64,000 nucleotides of DNA from Prauserella halophila (GTDB lineage Bacteria; Actinomycetota; Actinomycetes; Mycobacteriales; Pseudonocardiaceae), in NCBI RefSeq assembly GCF_024171895.1, contig NZ_JAMTCQ010000008.1, positions 1,240,001 to 1,304,000 on the forward strand, read 5' to 3'. The first letter of the stretch is position 1. Each line of letters starts with the position of its first letter. Positions 1 to 7,987 of this stretch are shown here, piece by piece. Below the pieces are notes generated by a model. The model saw only the letters and a list, made by a program, of their open reading frames with translations. It searched no databases and was not told the DNA's origin. The translations under genes were made by a program, and so were the position numbers.

Positions 1-2
1 TC

Positions 3-713
3 GCCCAGCACGGGATCCGCTCGGTGTCGCTGTCGCTGACCCAGCAGACCAGCATGCACCAGGACCTCGAGGCCCTGCACGCTCTGCGCGCGATCGCCGA
101 TCGTCATCTCACCGGGCTCGACCGCCACATCGTGGTGTACGCGTACATGGGTGTGTATCCGCGATCGGCATCCGGAGCGGTCACCCTGCTCACCGACTCC
201 GCGAGGCTGGCGGTCCTCGGCGGAGCGGAACGGCTGATCGTGAAGACCGCGGCCGAGGCGTTCCGGATCCCCACGATCGAGGAGAACGTCATTGCGCTGG
301 AGCAGGCGGCGGCGACCGCCCGGCACGACGTCCCCGACGGCGAGGCAGTACCGGACACCGGGATCCGCGCCGATGCGGACACGCTCATCGAGGCCGTGCT
401 GGCGTTGGACGACGACATCGGCGCGGCACTGGTCAAGGCCTTCGAACTGGGGCTGCTCGACGTTCCGTACTGCCTGCACACCGACAACGCGGGCCGAACC
501 CGCAGCTACGTCGACGAGAGCGGTCGCGTGTGCTGGTCGGACGTGGGCTCGTTGCCCGTCCGTCCCGGTGCCGATCTCCGGCCGCGACACGTCGGCAGTG
601 CGGAGCTGCTCGGCGCGCTGAACCACGTCCGCCACCGCTACGACGCGGCCGAACCCGAGGAGACCTATGACCTACCGGCTGGAACAGCTGCTCCCCGATC
701 ACGACCGGCGTGA
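3..713 (+). CDS. methylaspartate mutase (glutamate mutase E-like), C-terminal part
   Basis: The reading frame is already open at the window edge, so this is the last 236 residues of a longer protein; an in-frame GTG at 24 is probably not the true start. The segment with PRSASGAVTLLTDSARLAV followed by VKTAAEAFRIPT and EENVIALEQ resembles the barrel (substrate-binding) subunit of adenosylcobalamin-dependent glutamate mutase homologues, which interconvert glutamate and 3-methylaspartate together with a small B12-binding subunit. In actinobacteria such homologues also occur in secondary-metabolite clusters. The small subunit is not seen, so it may lie upstream. The 3' end overlaps the next gene by 47 nt, suggesting one operon. 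Family assignment is from remembered motifs; the exact substrate is unknown. Confidence 0.7.
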   Translation, partial: AQHGIRSVSLSLTQQTSMHQDLEALHALRAIADRHLTGLDRHIVVYAYMGVYPRSASGAVTLLTDSARLAVLGGAERLIVKTAAEAFRIPTIEENVIALEQAAATARHDVPDGEAVPDTGIRADADTLIEAVLALDDDIGAALVKAFELGLLDVPYCLHTDNAGRTRSYVDESGRVCWSDVGSLPVRPGADLRPRHVGSAELLGALNHVRHRYDAAEPEETYDLPAGTAAPRSRPA

Positions 714-1233
714 ATACCACGAGACGCGCGTTCCGGGCCCGCCGGAGATCGCGTGGGCCGCGCTGACCGACCTGCGCGTGCGGGACCTTCCCCTCAGCAC
801 CCTGCTCAGCAGACTGCGGGGCGGGCCGAAGGCGTGGTTCGCCCCGTTCGACGGCGGTGACGGGCGCGCGCTCGACAACGTGCCGCCGCGCGAGCTCTGC
901 GCCGACCCGCCGAGGGAACTGATCCTGGGTGACATCGCCGACTACACCGGCAGTGGCCCGACCCGACCGGACGTGCCCCGCGGAGACCTGGAGAGTTTTC
1001 TCAGGTTCGACGAGCCAGGATGGACCAAGGTCGCGATGAACTTCAGGTTCGCCGCCGACGGCCGGGAAACCCGGCTGTCCACGGAAACCAGGGTGCTGGC
1101 GACCGACGAGGGCGCACGGAAGGCGTTCGCGAAGTACTGGCTGCTCGTGCGCGCGGGAAGTGGACTGATCCGGCGCGACATCCTGTCCGCGGTCCGCTCG
1201 GCTGCGGCGGAGAGAACACGGCCCGGAATCTGA
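667..1233 (+). CDS. SRPBCC-like (START/polyketide-cyclase fold) protein
   Basis: A 188-residue soluble protein starting at ATG 667, preceded by GAGGAG at 656-661, inside the end of the mutase gene. The alternation of a hydrophobic N-terminal strand, FAPFDGGDGRAL, a central LRFDEPGWTKVAMNF strand and a C-terminal helix with FAKYWLLVRAGSGLIRR is typical of actinobacterial SRPBCC proteins, which form a hydrophobic ligand-binding cavity. No catalytic residue can be named. Overlap with the mutase gene and the 28-nt gap to the following membrane gene suggest co-transcription. It may bind a lipid or aromatic ligand; this is inference from fold only. Confidence 0.55.
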   Translation: MTYRLEQLLPDHDRREYHETRVPGPPEIAWAALTDLRVRDLPLSTLLSRLRGGPKAWFAPFDGGDGRALDNVPPRELCADPPRELILGDIADYTGSGPTRPDVPRGDLESFLRFDEPGWTKVAMNFRFAADGRETRLSTETRVLATDEGARKAFAKYWLLVRAGSGLIRRDILSAVRSAAAERTRPGI

Positions 1234-1261
1234 CCGGACGAACGAACGGAAGCGGGGAACA

Positions 1262-1780
1262 ATGACGAGCATGACCGAGCCGGCCGCGCGACCCGAACGT
1301 GGCCGGCCCGTGTGGGCCGCCTACGCCTCGGCGGTCTGGGGTGGTCTCTTCGCCGCGATCAGCCTCTACTGGGCCCTCGGCGGCCTCATCGGGATCGAGA
1401 CCGTGGGCGGCGAGATCGAGAAGATGGCCCGCGCCGGTGAAGCGGGCCTGCTCGCGTGGGGCGCGACGATCGTCAAGACCGCCGGCGTGGTCTACTCCCT
1501 CGCTCTGGTGCAGCGCTGGGGGCGGATTTTCCCGCGCATGCTGATGCTGGCGAGCGGATGGGCCGCCACCGTGCTGCTGCTCGGCTACGGGGGCGTGACG
1601 GTCGGTACCGAACTGCTCGTCGCCACCGGCGTGCTGGACGCCCCCGCCGCGATCGACTGGTACGCCTTCTACTGGCACCTCGCACTGTGGGATCCGTGGT
1701 TCGTGCTCTGGGGAATCCTGTTGGGGATCGCCGTGGTTCATTACCAGCGCGCAACGCGACGCCCCGGAACCGCACGGTGA
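1262..1780 (+). CDS. DUF3995-type integral membrane protein
   Basis: A 172-residue protein with about four hydrophobic segments (near residues 18-40, 64-86, 95-115 and 138-160). The pattern SLYWALGGLIGIETVGG after the first helix and the WYAFYWHLALWDPWFVLWG stretch before the last are those of the DUF3995 family, small actinobacterial membrane proteins of unknown function. A GGGGAAC stretch precedes ATG 1262. It follows the SRPBCC gene closely on the same strand, so it may be the last gene of that unit. There is no basis for a specific activity. Confidence 0.6.
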   Translation: MTSMTEPAARPERGRPVWAAYASAVWGGLFAAISLYWALGGLIGIETVGGEIEKMARAGEAGLLAWGATIVKTAGVVYSLALVQRWGRIFPRMLMLASGWAATVLLLGYGGVTVGTELLVATGVLDAPAAIDWYAFYWHLALWDPWFVLWGILLGIAVVHYQRATRRPGTAR

Positions 1781-1864
1781 CACTCCGCGGGCGCGGACTG
1801 TGACTTGTGCCCGAGATGTCAGGTCCGGCCGCGGAGCCGGCACCGTATCGGCGATACTCCTGCG

Positions 1865-2161
1865 GTGACCTGGATGATCTGGCTCATCGGCGGCCTCGTG
1901 CTGATCGGCGCCGGCGTGGTGAGCGCCTACCTGCCACGGCTGCGCGCCCACGCGGCGCGGAAGCGCGCGGCCTGGGCGACGGCGAAGGCGGCGATCGCCG
2001 CCGCCGGCGTGAGCCGCGACGCCTGCGCCGCCGACGTTCCCGAGGCGCGGCGACTGCTCGCCGAGGCCGAGGCGCTCAGCGGTGGCCCGGACGCCGCACG
2101 GACCGCGACCGAACTGGCCGAACGCGCCGACAGGCTGTGGCAGGAAGCGTGCGATGAGTAA
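1865..2161 (+). CDS. small single-pass membrane protein with helical tail
   Basis: The GTG at 1865 is chosen over an upstream in-frame start because the residues before it are Arg/Pro rich and unlike protein. From there the 98-residue product opens with one transmembrane helix (WMIWLIGGLVLIGAGVVSAYL) followed by an Ala/Arg/Glu-rich segment likely to form a long helix or coiled coil. It overlaps the next gene by 8 nt (TAA at 2159 against ATG 2154), a sign of translational coupling. Function is unknown; the two following genes also encode membrane proteins with helical cytosolic tails, so the three may form one complex. Confidence 0.55.
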   Translation: MTWMIWLIGGLVLIGAGVVSAYLPRLRAHAARKRAAWATAKAAIAAAGVSRDACAADVPEARRLLAEAEALSGGPDAARTATELAERADRLWQEACDE

Positions 2162-3515
2162 GAACACGTTCGGCATCGCACGATGGGTGCTGGCAGGCGT
2201 CGCGATCGCCGTCGCGGTGATCTTCCTGCTGCAGCAGCGCCAGGGCGACATCGATGTCAGCTACGGCGAGTCGCCGTCCTCGGACTACGAGGAGGGCGAA
2301 TCGGGCGAGCTGAGCGACCACACCGTGCCCTCCACCGACGAGATGGTGCGGCAGGTGCAGGCCGAACCGGTCGTCCGCCTGCCGGGAGCGAGCGCGAAGT
2401 GGAACCGGCAGTGGCTGCGCGAGCACGTCGACACCGCGGGCGTCCGGCTGCTGTTCGCCCCACCCGGACTGGACGAGCAGGAAACCGAACGCGTACTCGC
2501 CGTGGTCGAGGACGACAGCATCGCCGACGCACCGTTCGACCTGGTCACGGTCACCGGCACGAAGGTCAGAGGCGGCCCGTACACGGCTGCGGCCGACGAC
2601 ATCGACGGGTTCCAGCGGCAGTTCGCCGCAGGCGACGTCACGGGGCTGCTCGCCGCGGTGATCACCGGCATGCGGGACGCGGGAGACCCGCCGACGGCGC
2701 CCGGCCTGACCTGGCGCGAACCGACCTCGGCCGAACTCGGCACCGTGACCGCCGACCTCGAACGCGACCGGCTGCACGTGGCCGACGGGGCGACGCTGTC
2801 CGACGTGCCCGGCAACGCGGCGAACGCCTTCCCCGACACCGAGCCGATGATCGTGGCGCTGCCGCAACAGGACACCGGCCGCCCGGTACCGGACTACGCA
2901 CCGGCCCTCGCCGAGCGGTTCCCGGACACGCCGGTCGTCGTGCTGTACGGCAACTACGTCGACTACGCGGGTCCGTACCGCGACCAGTTCTACGAGGTGG
3001 CCACCGCCGGGGTCTACGGCATGCTGGGCGACCGGATCAGCCGCTACGACTACCCGCAGGACAACGTCCTGTTCGCATGGCTGAACAAGGTGACCGACAT
3101 CCGGTACGCGGGCCTGTTCGACCGCCCGTTGCCGTACCAGCCGTTCGACCCGCTGAAGGTCACGTTGCCTGCGCTGCCGTTCGTGTTCGCCGCGTGCGTG
3201 CTCGGCGTCATCGTCCTGTCGGTGACGGCGCTGCGCCGCAGGCCCTCGCACGGCAGGCCGCCGACGGTGCGCCTGGCCGCGCTGTCGGCCTTGTCGGTCG
3301 AGGTGTCCGGCCTGACGACCGAGGCGAGCAACCCGTCACTGACCCGCGCGATCACCCATCTCGACGCGGCGCGGGAACGGGACGGATCCGCAGTGGGCAG
3401 ACGGGCCGCCCACAACCTCCTCGACAAGGCCGAGCACGAACTGGCCGAGACGGCACGGCTGATCGAGCGCAGTGACTACGAGCCGCGGCACTACACCGCA
3501 GGCTGGGGAGTGTGA
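2154..3515 (+). CDS. two-helix membrane protein with large external domain
   Basis: The 453-residue product starts at ATG 2154. It has a transmembrane helix near residues 9-25, an acidic linker (EEGESGELSD), a roughly 290-residue domain expected outside the membrane, a second helix near 337-360 and a 90-residue helical cytosolic tail. I do not recognise the domain. The start is supported by the 8-nt overlap with the preceding gene. The gene downstream has the same plan in smaller form, so the pair may be paralogues or partners. No signal peptidase site or enzyme motif was seen. Confidence 0.6.
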   Translation: MSKNTFGIARWVLAGVAIAVAVIFLLQQRQGDIDVSYGESPSSDYEEGESGELSDHTVPSTDEMVRQVQAEPVVRLPGASAKWNRQWLREHVDTAGVRLLFAPPGLDEQETERVLAVVEDDSIADAPFDLVTVTGTKVRGGPYTAAADDIDGFQRQFAAGDVTGLLAAVITGMRDAGDPPTAPGLTWREPTSAELGTVTADLERDRLHVADGATLSDVPGNAANAFPDTEPMIVALPQQDTGRPVPDYAPALAERFPDTPVVVLYGNYVDYAGPYRDQFYEVATAGVYGMLGDRISRYDYPQDNVLFAWLNKVTDIRYAGLFDRPLPYQPFDPLKVTLPALPFVFAACVLGVIVLSVTALRRRPSHGRPPTVRLAALSALSVEVSGLTTEASNPSLTRAITHLDAARERDGSAVGRRAAHNLLDKAEHELAETARLIERSDYEPRHYTAGWGV

Positions 3516-3521
3516 TCGGCG

Positions 3522-4418
3522 ATGACCGTGTTCAAGAAGCCGTTCGCACTGGCCGTGCTCGTCGCCGTCGCGTTCGCGGCCTGGGCGGCCATCACCGGCG
3601 GGCTCTTCGACGGCGCCGTCGCCAGCAAGCTCCGCGGTTCGTCGGTCTACGCCGCCGCGGACTACGACCTCGACGTCGCCGCGGCGGAACGAGTGATCGG
3701 GAACCGCAAACTCACCGTCGGGTTCCTCTCCCCCGGCGACGACGCGAGCGAGGTCTGCGACGACGTGGCCGGCGCCGCAGACGGCACCCTCTTCGTCGCC
3801 ATGACCAGGGAGGGCGGCGAGTGGTCGTCGTACGGGTGCAGCCACCACACCGACGAGATCGGACAGGCCATGGTCGCCGAGTCGGTCATCGCGCGCGGCA
3901 CCGACACGTTCACCGACCGTCCCGTCGAAGCGCTGAAGGTCATGGTCGTGAACTTCGACCAGCTCGTCCGCTCCGGGACCGTGCCCGACGGCGCGCGGAC
4001 GATCGACCCGCCGCTGCCGCGGTACCTGCTCGCGGGCGCGTTGCTCGGTGCCGTCGCGGCAGGCTCGGCAGTGGCCTACCTGGTCGCGCGGGCGATCGGC
4101 AGACGGGCGGCAAGGCACCGGATCGAGGCCGAGACCGGCGACGACGCCCGCAGCGTGCTCAATGCCGAGACCGGCGCGGTGTCCCGGACGATCATCGACC
4201 TGGACAAGGCCTACGCACGTGCGGCCCGCGGATCGGCGACACCGCAGCGGAACTTCGTCACACGCTACCGCCGGCTGATCGACGAATACGTCGCACTCAC
4301 CGGCGAGGTCGCGGCGGCGGGCGAGGACGACCTGGACAGCCTGGTCGAACGGGCACGCGAACTGCACCGGAAGGCCACGCAGCTGGAGGACGAGGTTCCC
4401 GGCGTACACGCGACGTGA
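3522..4418 (+). CDS. two-helix membrane protein, partner of the preceding gene
   Basis: A 298-residue protein with a membrane helix near residues 7-24, an external domain of about 140 residues holding two cysteines (EVCDDVAG and YGCSHHTD) that could form a disulfide, a second helix near 167-190 and a charged helical cytosolic tail. Only 6 nt separate it from the gene before. The layout repeats that of the upstream neighbour: helix, external domain, helix, cytosolic helices. Function unknown; perhaps an envelope assembly or sensing complex encoded by 1865-4418. Confidence 0.6.
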   Translation: MTVFKKPFALAVLVAVAFAAWAAITGGLFDGAVASKLRGSSVYAAADYDLDVAAAERVIGNRKLTVGFLSPGDDASEVCDDVAGAADGTLFVAMTREGGEWSSYGCSHHTDEIGQAMVAESVIARGTDTFTDRPVEALKVMVVNFDQLVRSGTVPDGARTIDPPLPRYLLAGALLGAVAAGSAVAYLVARAIGRRAARHRIEAETGDDARSVLNAETGAVSRTIIDLDKAYARAARGSATPQRNFVTRYRRLIDEYVALTGEVAAAGEDDLDSLVERARELHRKATQLEDEVPGVHAT

Positions 4419-4450
4419 CCACCGCCGCGCAAAGCAACGCGCTCGGACGC

Positions 4451-4576
4451 GCGTGTTGTGTATTCCGGGGCGCGTGTTGTGCTTTCCGGGGCCCGTGTTG
4501 CGGATTCCGGGGCCCGTGTTGCGGATTCCGGGGGCCGTGTTGCGGATTCCGGGGTTCGTGTTGTGCGTTCCGGGGT
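4451..4576. repeat. six tandem copies of a 21-bp unit
   Basis: Six consecutive 21-nt units start at 4451, 4472, 4493, 4514, 4535 and 4556. The core is CGTGTTGCGGATTCCGGGG with a few substitutions per unit. The array lies in the 714-nt gap between 4418 and the HNH gene. The period is a multiple of three, so frames through it encode heptapeptide repeats, but no start, RBS or neighbouring coding signal supports translation. There are no unique spacers, so it is not a CRISPR array. Confidence 0.9.
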
Positions 4577-4858
4577 TCGTCGTGGGGTCGTGCCCTCGTT
4601 GGTCGGTTCGGTCTGTGCCGGGTCTCTCGGTGTTCGGGTTGCGGGGTTCGCCGTGTGGGTGGGTTTCGGGGTGGCTGCGGTTGTCGGGGTTGGGGTGCCC
4701 TCGCCGGGCGGGCAGGTATCCGGGATGGACACCGGTGTCGTGTCCTTTCGTCGACCTGGTTCGGCGTGATCGGTGGGGGGTCAGGTCGACGAGAGGACAC
4801 TCCACGGGGTGGCCACTGCTGGGGTGCTGCTGCCGGGTGGGCGGGCCTCTCGGGGTAG

Positions 4859-4942
4859 CACTGCGGCCGGCGTCGCGGCGCTCCTGGTCGTTTCCCGGAT
4901 GGCATTGCGACCGGCGTCGCGTTGCTCCTGGTCGTTTCCCGG
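4859..4942. repeat. direct repeat, two 40-bp copies 44 bp apart, plus a decayed third
   Basis: Units at 4859-4898 and 4903-4942 share a GGCGTCGCG core and a CTCCTGGTCGTTTCCCGG tail. A weaker copy with TTTCTGGTCGTTTCGGG occurs around 5055-5088. They fill the rest of the gene-free stretch before the HNH gene together with the 21-bp array. Together the two repeat types suggest that this gap has grown by local duplication, possibly of fragments of related HNH-gene flanks. No promoter or RNA gene is visible apart from the region just before 5133. Confidence 0.75.
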
Positions 4943-5132
4943 TCGACGCTGCGGGGAGTGGGCAGTTCGGGGTCGTGGCCGAGTGGACACTGCGGAGCCG
5001 CGGCCGGGTGGGCGCTCTTGCAGCGCTGCCGCCAGGGAAAAGGAAGCCGGGCGGCACTGCACTCGGCGTCATTTCTGGTCGTTTCGGGATGGGCACGTGT
5101 GAGTGATTTGATTCGCACCCCTGTTCGGTATT

Positions 5133-6431
5133 ATGAGTGGCGTGAATGATGCTGGGGATGTGGTGGCGACCGCGCGGACGGTGCGGGAGTGGCGGGCGCG
5201 GGCCGATGCGGCCGAGGTCGCGTTCCTCGCCTCGGTCGACACCGGCCCCCGGCCGAACGACGCGGACTGGCCGAAACGCTCGCGCCCGAACTGCGCTTGT
5301 CACCGCGAGAGGTCGAGACCCGCATCCAGGCCGGCCGCGATGGACCTGACCCGGCGGATGCCGCGGGTGTTGGCGGCGATGCGGAGCGGGTGGATGGATG
5401 GCTACGGGGCCCGCCGAGTACTGCGGGGGATCGCACCCCTGTCCGACGAGCACGCCCGCCAGGTCGATGAGCTGCTGGCCGACAAACTGGCCGAGGCGCC
5501 GGTGTCGTCGTGGCAGCCGGCCACCCTGGCCCGGCAGGTGGCCCGCCTGGTGCAGCGGGTCGATCCGGGTGGGCAGACCGCCCGCGCCCGCACCGCCCAC
5601 CAGGGCCGCCTGGTGCAGCTCGACCACGGTGAACACGCCCACTCCCGCCTGACGATCGATCTGCGCAGCGAGGTGGCCTCGGCCTGTTACTCGCGGGTGG
5701 ATGCGATGGCCCGCCGGCTGCGCCGCGGCGGAGAGCAACGCACCCTGGACCAGTTGCGGGCCGACCTCACCGCCGACCTGTTGCTCGGCAACCAGCCCGG
5801 CGTGACCGTGCCGGAGGCCGCCGCCAGGGTGTATGTGCACCTGCCCATCGACGCCGCCCTGTCCATGTCTGATACCGGCTGCGAACTCGACGGGTACGGG
5901 CCCATCCCCGCCCCCATCGCCCGGGAGATCATGACCGGCGAGAAGAGCGTGTGGCGGGCGGTGCTGTGCGACCCGGCCACCGGTGACCCGGTCGACCTCG
6001 GCCGCACCCGGCGACGGCCCACCGCCACCATGCGCGAACTCGTCCGCGTACGCGATCGCGAGTGTGTCGTCCCGTGGTGCCACCGGCCCGCCCGGCAGTG
6101 CGATCTCGACCACGAACACGAATGGGCCGCACACCACGGCGCGACCGCGGTGGACAACACCGGACCCCGCTGCCGACGCCACCACACGATGAAGAACACA
6201 CCCGGCTGGACCAGCCGCTACGACCCCACCCGCGGCACCACCCACATCACCACACCCACCGGCGCCACCTACACCGGCCGACGCGAACCCATCCTCACCC
6301 CACAACCAGCACGACCAGCACGACCAGCACGATCGCCGCGATTCGAACCGAAGGAACCACCGGCGCAGTCGCCGCCCCACGACGAACGACCGGCACCACC
6401 ATCCGAACCTGACGAACCGCCACCGTTCTGA
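5133..6431 (+). CDS. DUF222 / HNH endonuclease-domain protein
   Basis: A 432-residue member of the actinobacterial DUF222-HNH family. The N-terminal two thirds are DUF222; the HNH region follows (RDRECVVPWCHRPA, then CDLDHEHEW and PRCRRHHTMKN), with paired cysteines and the DH and HH residues expected for metal binding and catalysis. The C-terminal 50 residues are Pro/Ala rich. The stretch encoded by about 5270-5340 (Arg/Cys/Pro rich) does not fit the family, while the +1-shifted frame there reads LAPELRLSPREVETRIQAGR, the normal DUF222 sequence; two compensating single-base shifts are likely. A TATTAT box at 5129-5134 lies 7 nt before GTG 5142, so a leaderless start there is possible. These genes are often multicopy; their role is unclear. 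Confidence 0.8.
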   Translation: MSGVNDAGDVVATARTVREWRARADAAEVAFLASVDTGPRPNDADWPKRSRPNCACHRERSRPASRPAAMDLTRRMPRVLAAMRSGWMDGYGARRVLRGIAPLSDEHARQVDELLADKLAEAPVSSWQPATLARQVARLVQRVDPGGQTARARTAHQGRLVQLDHGEHAHSRLTIDLRSEVASACYSRVDAMARRLRRGGEQRTLDQLRADLTADLLLGNQPGVTVPEAAARVYVHLPIDAALSMSDTGCELDGYGPIPAPIAREIMTGEKSVWRAVLCDPATGDPVDLGRTRRRPTATMRELVRVRDRECVVPWCHRPARQCDLDHEHEWAAHHGATAVDNTGPRCRRHHTMKNTPGWTSRYDPTRGTTHITTPTGATYTGRREPILTPQPARPARPARSPRFEPKEPPAQSPPHDERPAPPSEPDEPPPF

Positions 6432-6585
6432 CCACGCTCGAACACCGACCGCCCCGGTGCACTCGTGGCACGCGCCCGGCGTACCACGGTTTCCCGTCCG
6501 GCACGTCGGGCCGAGTTCCACCCGCGCGCGCCCGGCGTTCTGACCACACCCAAAACAGCGCCCGGCCGCACCCGGCCGCTCCGAC

Positions 6586-6735
6586 TCACGTCCACCAGCA
6601 GGTCTTCACCAGCGTCGTCTGTACGAGGTCCTCGGCGAGATGCCAGTCGCCGCACAGCAGGTACGCGCTACGACGCAGCGCCGCAGAATGGGCGTGGGCG
6701 AACTAGCGAAACCGTTCCTCATCAGACTTCCGCAT
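6586..6735 (-). pseudogene. remnant of a SigE-family ECF sigma factor
   Basis: Read from ATG 6735 (with AGGGAG just upstream) the strand encodes MRKSDEERFR, a TAG stop at codon 11, then FAHAHSAALRRSAYLLCGDW and HLAEDLVQTTLVK before the frame leaves the family and stops at 6586. The second part matches sigma region 2 of the SigE-like ECF factors of actinobacteria. Only about 45 of the usual 165-180 codons remain, so this is a dead 5' fragment. The rest of the 408-nt gap between 6431 and 6840 shows nothing recognisable. Confidence 0.7.
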
Positions 6736-6839
6736 CCGTGCTCCCTTCCAACACCACTACTGCATACGGACAGGGGTCCGGGACGGTTGCTCACTTCCGC
6801 CGAAACGGAATCGGTGACCGGGCGATCGGGAGCACGGCG

Positions 6840-7889
6840 TCACACGGCGAAGAAGTCCCCGACGACCTGCCCGCCGCCGCGCGCGGCGACCTCGTCGTGG
6901 ACCCAACCACCGACCGCGACGTCCAGTACCCCGAGACCGAACGGCGCGAAGATCGCCGCCTTCCCCGGATCCCGCGCGAGGTCGCCGCGCACGACGTCGG
7001 CGATCGTGCCGTCGACGAACTCCCGGTGACCGGCCTGCTGTTCGGCCAGATGCAGCGACGTCCGCTCCCGCACGGCGTGCTCGACGTCGTCGGTGACATT
7101 GGTGGCGGCCAGCACGAGTTCGGGCGCGAAGTCACGCAGCGAGAGGTGCAGCACGACCGGAGCATCGGCCACCAGCGCGGGGTCGGCCAGGTGCGGCGTG
7201 CCGGCCACCGTGGCGACGACGACGAGGTCCGCACCGTCGAACGCGCCGGACACGTCGTCGACCACCGTCACCGGCGCCGCGGGCCCGTCGGCGGCGAGCA
7301 CCCCGGAGAACCTCTCGGCGTTGCCGCGGTCGGTGTCGAACAGGGCGAACTCGCCGATGTCCCACGACAGGTCGCGCAGGAACATCCGCACGTGGTCGCT
7401 GATCAGCCCCGTTCCGACGAACCCGACCTTCCCTGCCCTGCGCGCGCCGAGCAGTTCCTGCGCACCCAGCACCGCGGAGGCCGCAGTGCGGGTCGCGGAG
7501 ATGATCGACGCCTCGAGCACGGCGTACGGATAGCCGGTGTCGTAGTCGTTGAGCAGCATCGCCGCCGAGGCACGGGGAAAACCGTGGGCGACGTTGCCGG
7601 GGTAGCTGGCGACCCATTTGATGCCGGAACGCGGTGTGCCACCGTCGGAAGCGGCATCGAGGAACGCGGGCAACGCGATGATCCGGTCGTCGGGCCTGCC
7701 GGGAAAACGCAGGAAACTCGAATGCGGGTTGGCGCTCGCACCGTCGGCATGCGCCAGATAGGCCTCGCGAACGACCTCAAGCACGCCTTCGCGGTTCCCC
7801 TCGATCATCGCGATCACGTCCGCGGCGCCGATGACGCGCAGCCCTTCGGGCGGTGCGGGTGCGGCGTGTGCGGGCGGCTGTTCAGACAC
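6840..7889 (-). CDS. SbnB / ornithine cyclodeaminase-family dehydrogenase
   Basis: GTG 7889 is the start because AGGAGG lies 8 nt upstream on this strand; 349 residues follow. Features of the family include NPHSSFLRFPGRPDDRI near the N-terminus, GIKWVASYPGN, LNDYDTGYPYAVLEASIISATRTAA, and a Rossmann GFVGTGLIS motif for NAD(P). In siderophore pathways SbnB oxidises N-(1-amino-1-carboxy-2-ethyl)glutamate to give 2,3-diaminopropionate, working after SbnA. No SbnA, NRPS or siderophore gene is visible nearby, so it may supply another pathway or act on a different imino/amino acid. It is followed on the same strand by nothing recognisable and faces the HNH gene. Confidence 0.75.
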   Translation of the reverse strand: MSEQPPAHAAPAPPEGLRVIGAADVIAMIEGNREGVLEVVREAYLAHADGASANPHSSFLRFPGRPDDRIIALPAFLDAASDGGTPRSGIKWVASYPGNVAHGFPRASAAMLLNDYDTGYPYAVLEASIISATRTAASAVLGAQELLGARRAGKVGFVGTGLISDHVRMFLRDLSWDIGEFALFDTDRGNAERFSGVLAADGPAAPVTVVDDVSGAFDGADLVVVATVAGTPHLADPALVADAPVVLHLSLRDFAPELVLAATNVTDDVEHAVRERTSLHLAEQQAGHREFVDGTIADVVRGDLARDPGKAAIFAPFGLGVLDVAVGGWVHDEVAARGGGQVVGDFFAV

Positions 7890-7987
7890 GTGCGGTCCTC
7901 CTCGTGGATCGGGATGTGGCCGGGAGCCATCCTGCCCTGGCAGCGGCGACCCACTGCGGACAGGCGAGACCGGACCGGCGCCGGGAC

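Noticed and set aside
4451-4576. CRISPR array
   Set aside because: Units are directly adjacent with no unique spacers, and no cas gene is present. The same applies to the arrays at 23656 and 44484.
3336-6521. Minus-strand open frame of about 1060 codons across the repeats and HNH gene
   Set aside because: It spans two genuine plus-strand genes and tandem repeats and has only low-complexity Arg/Gly/Pro sequence.
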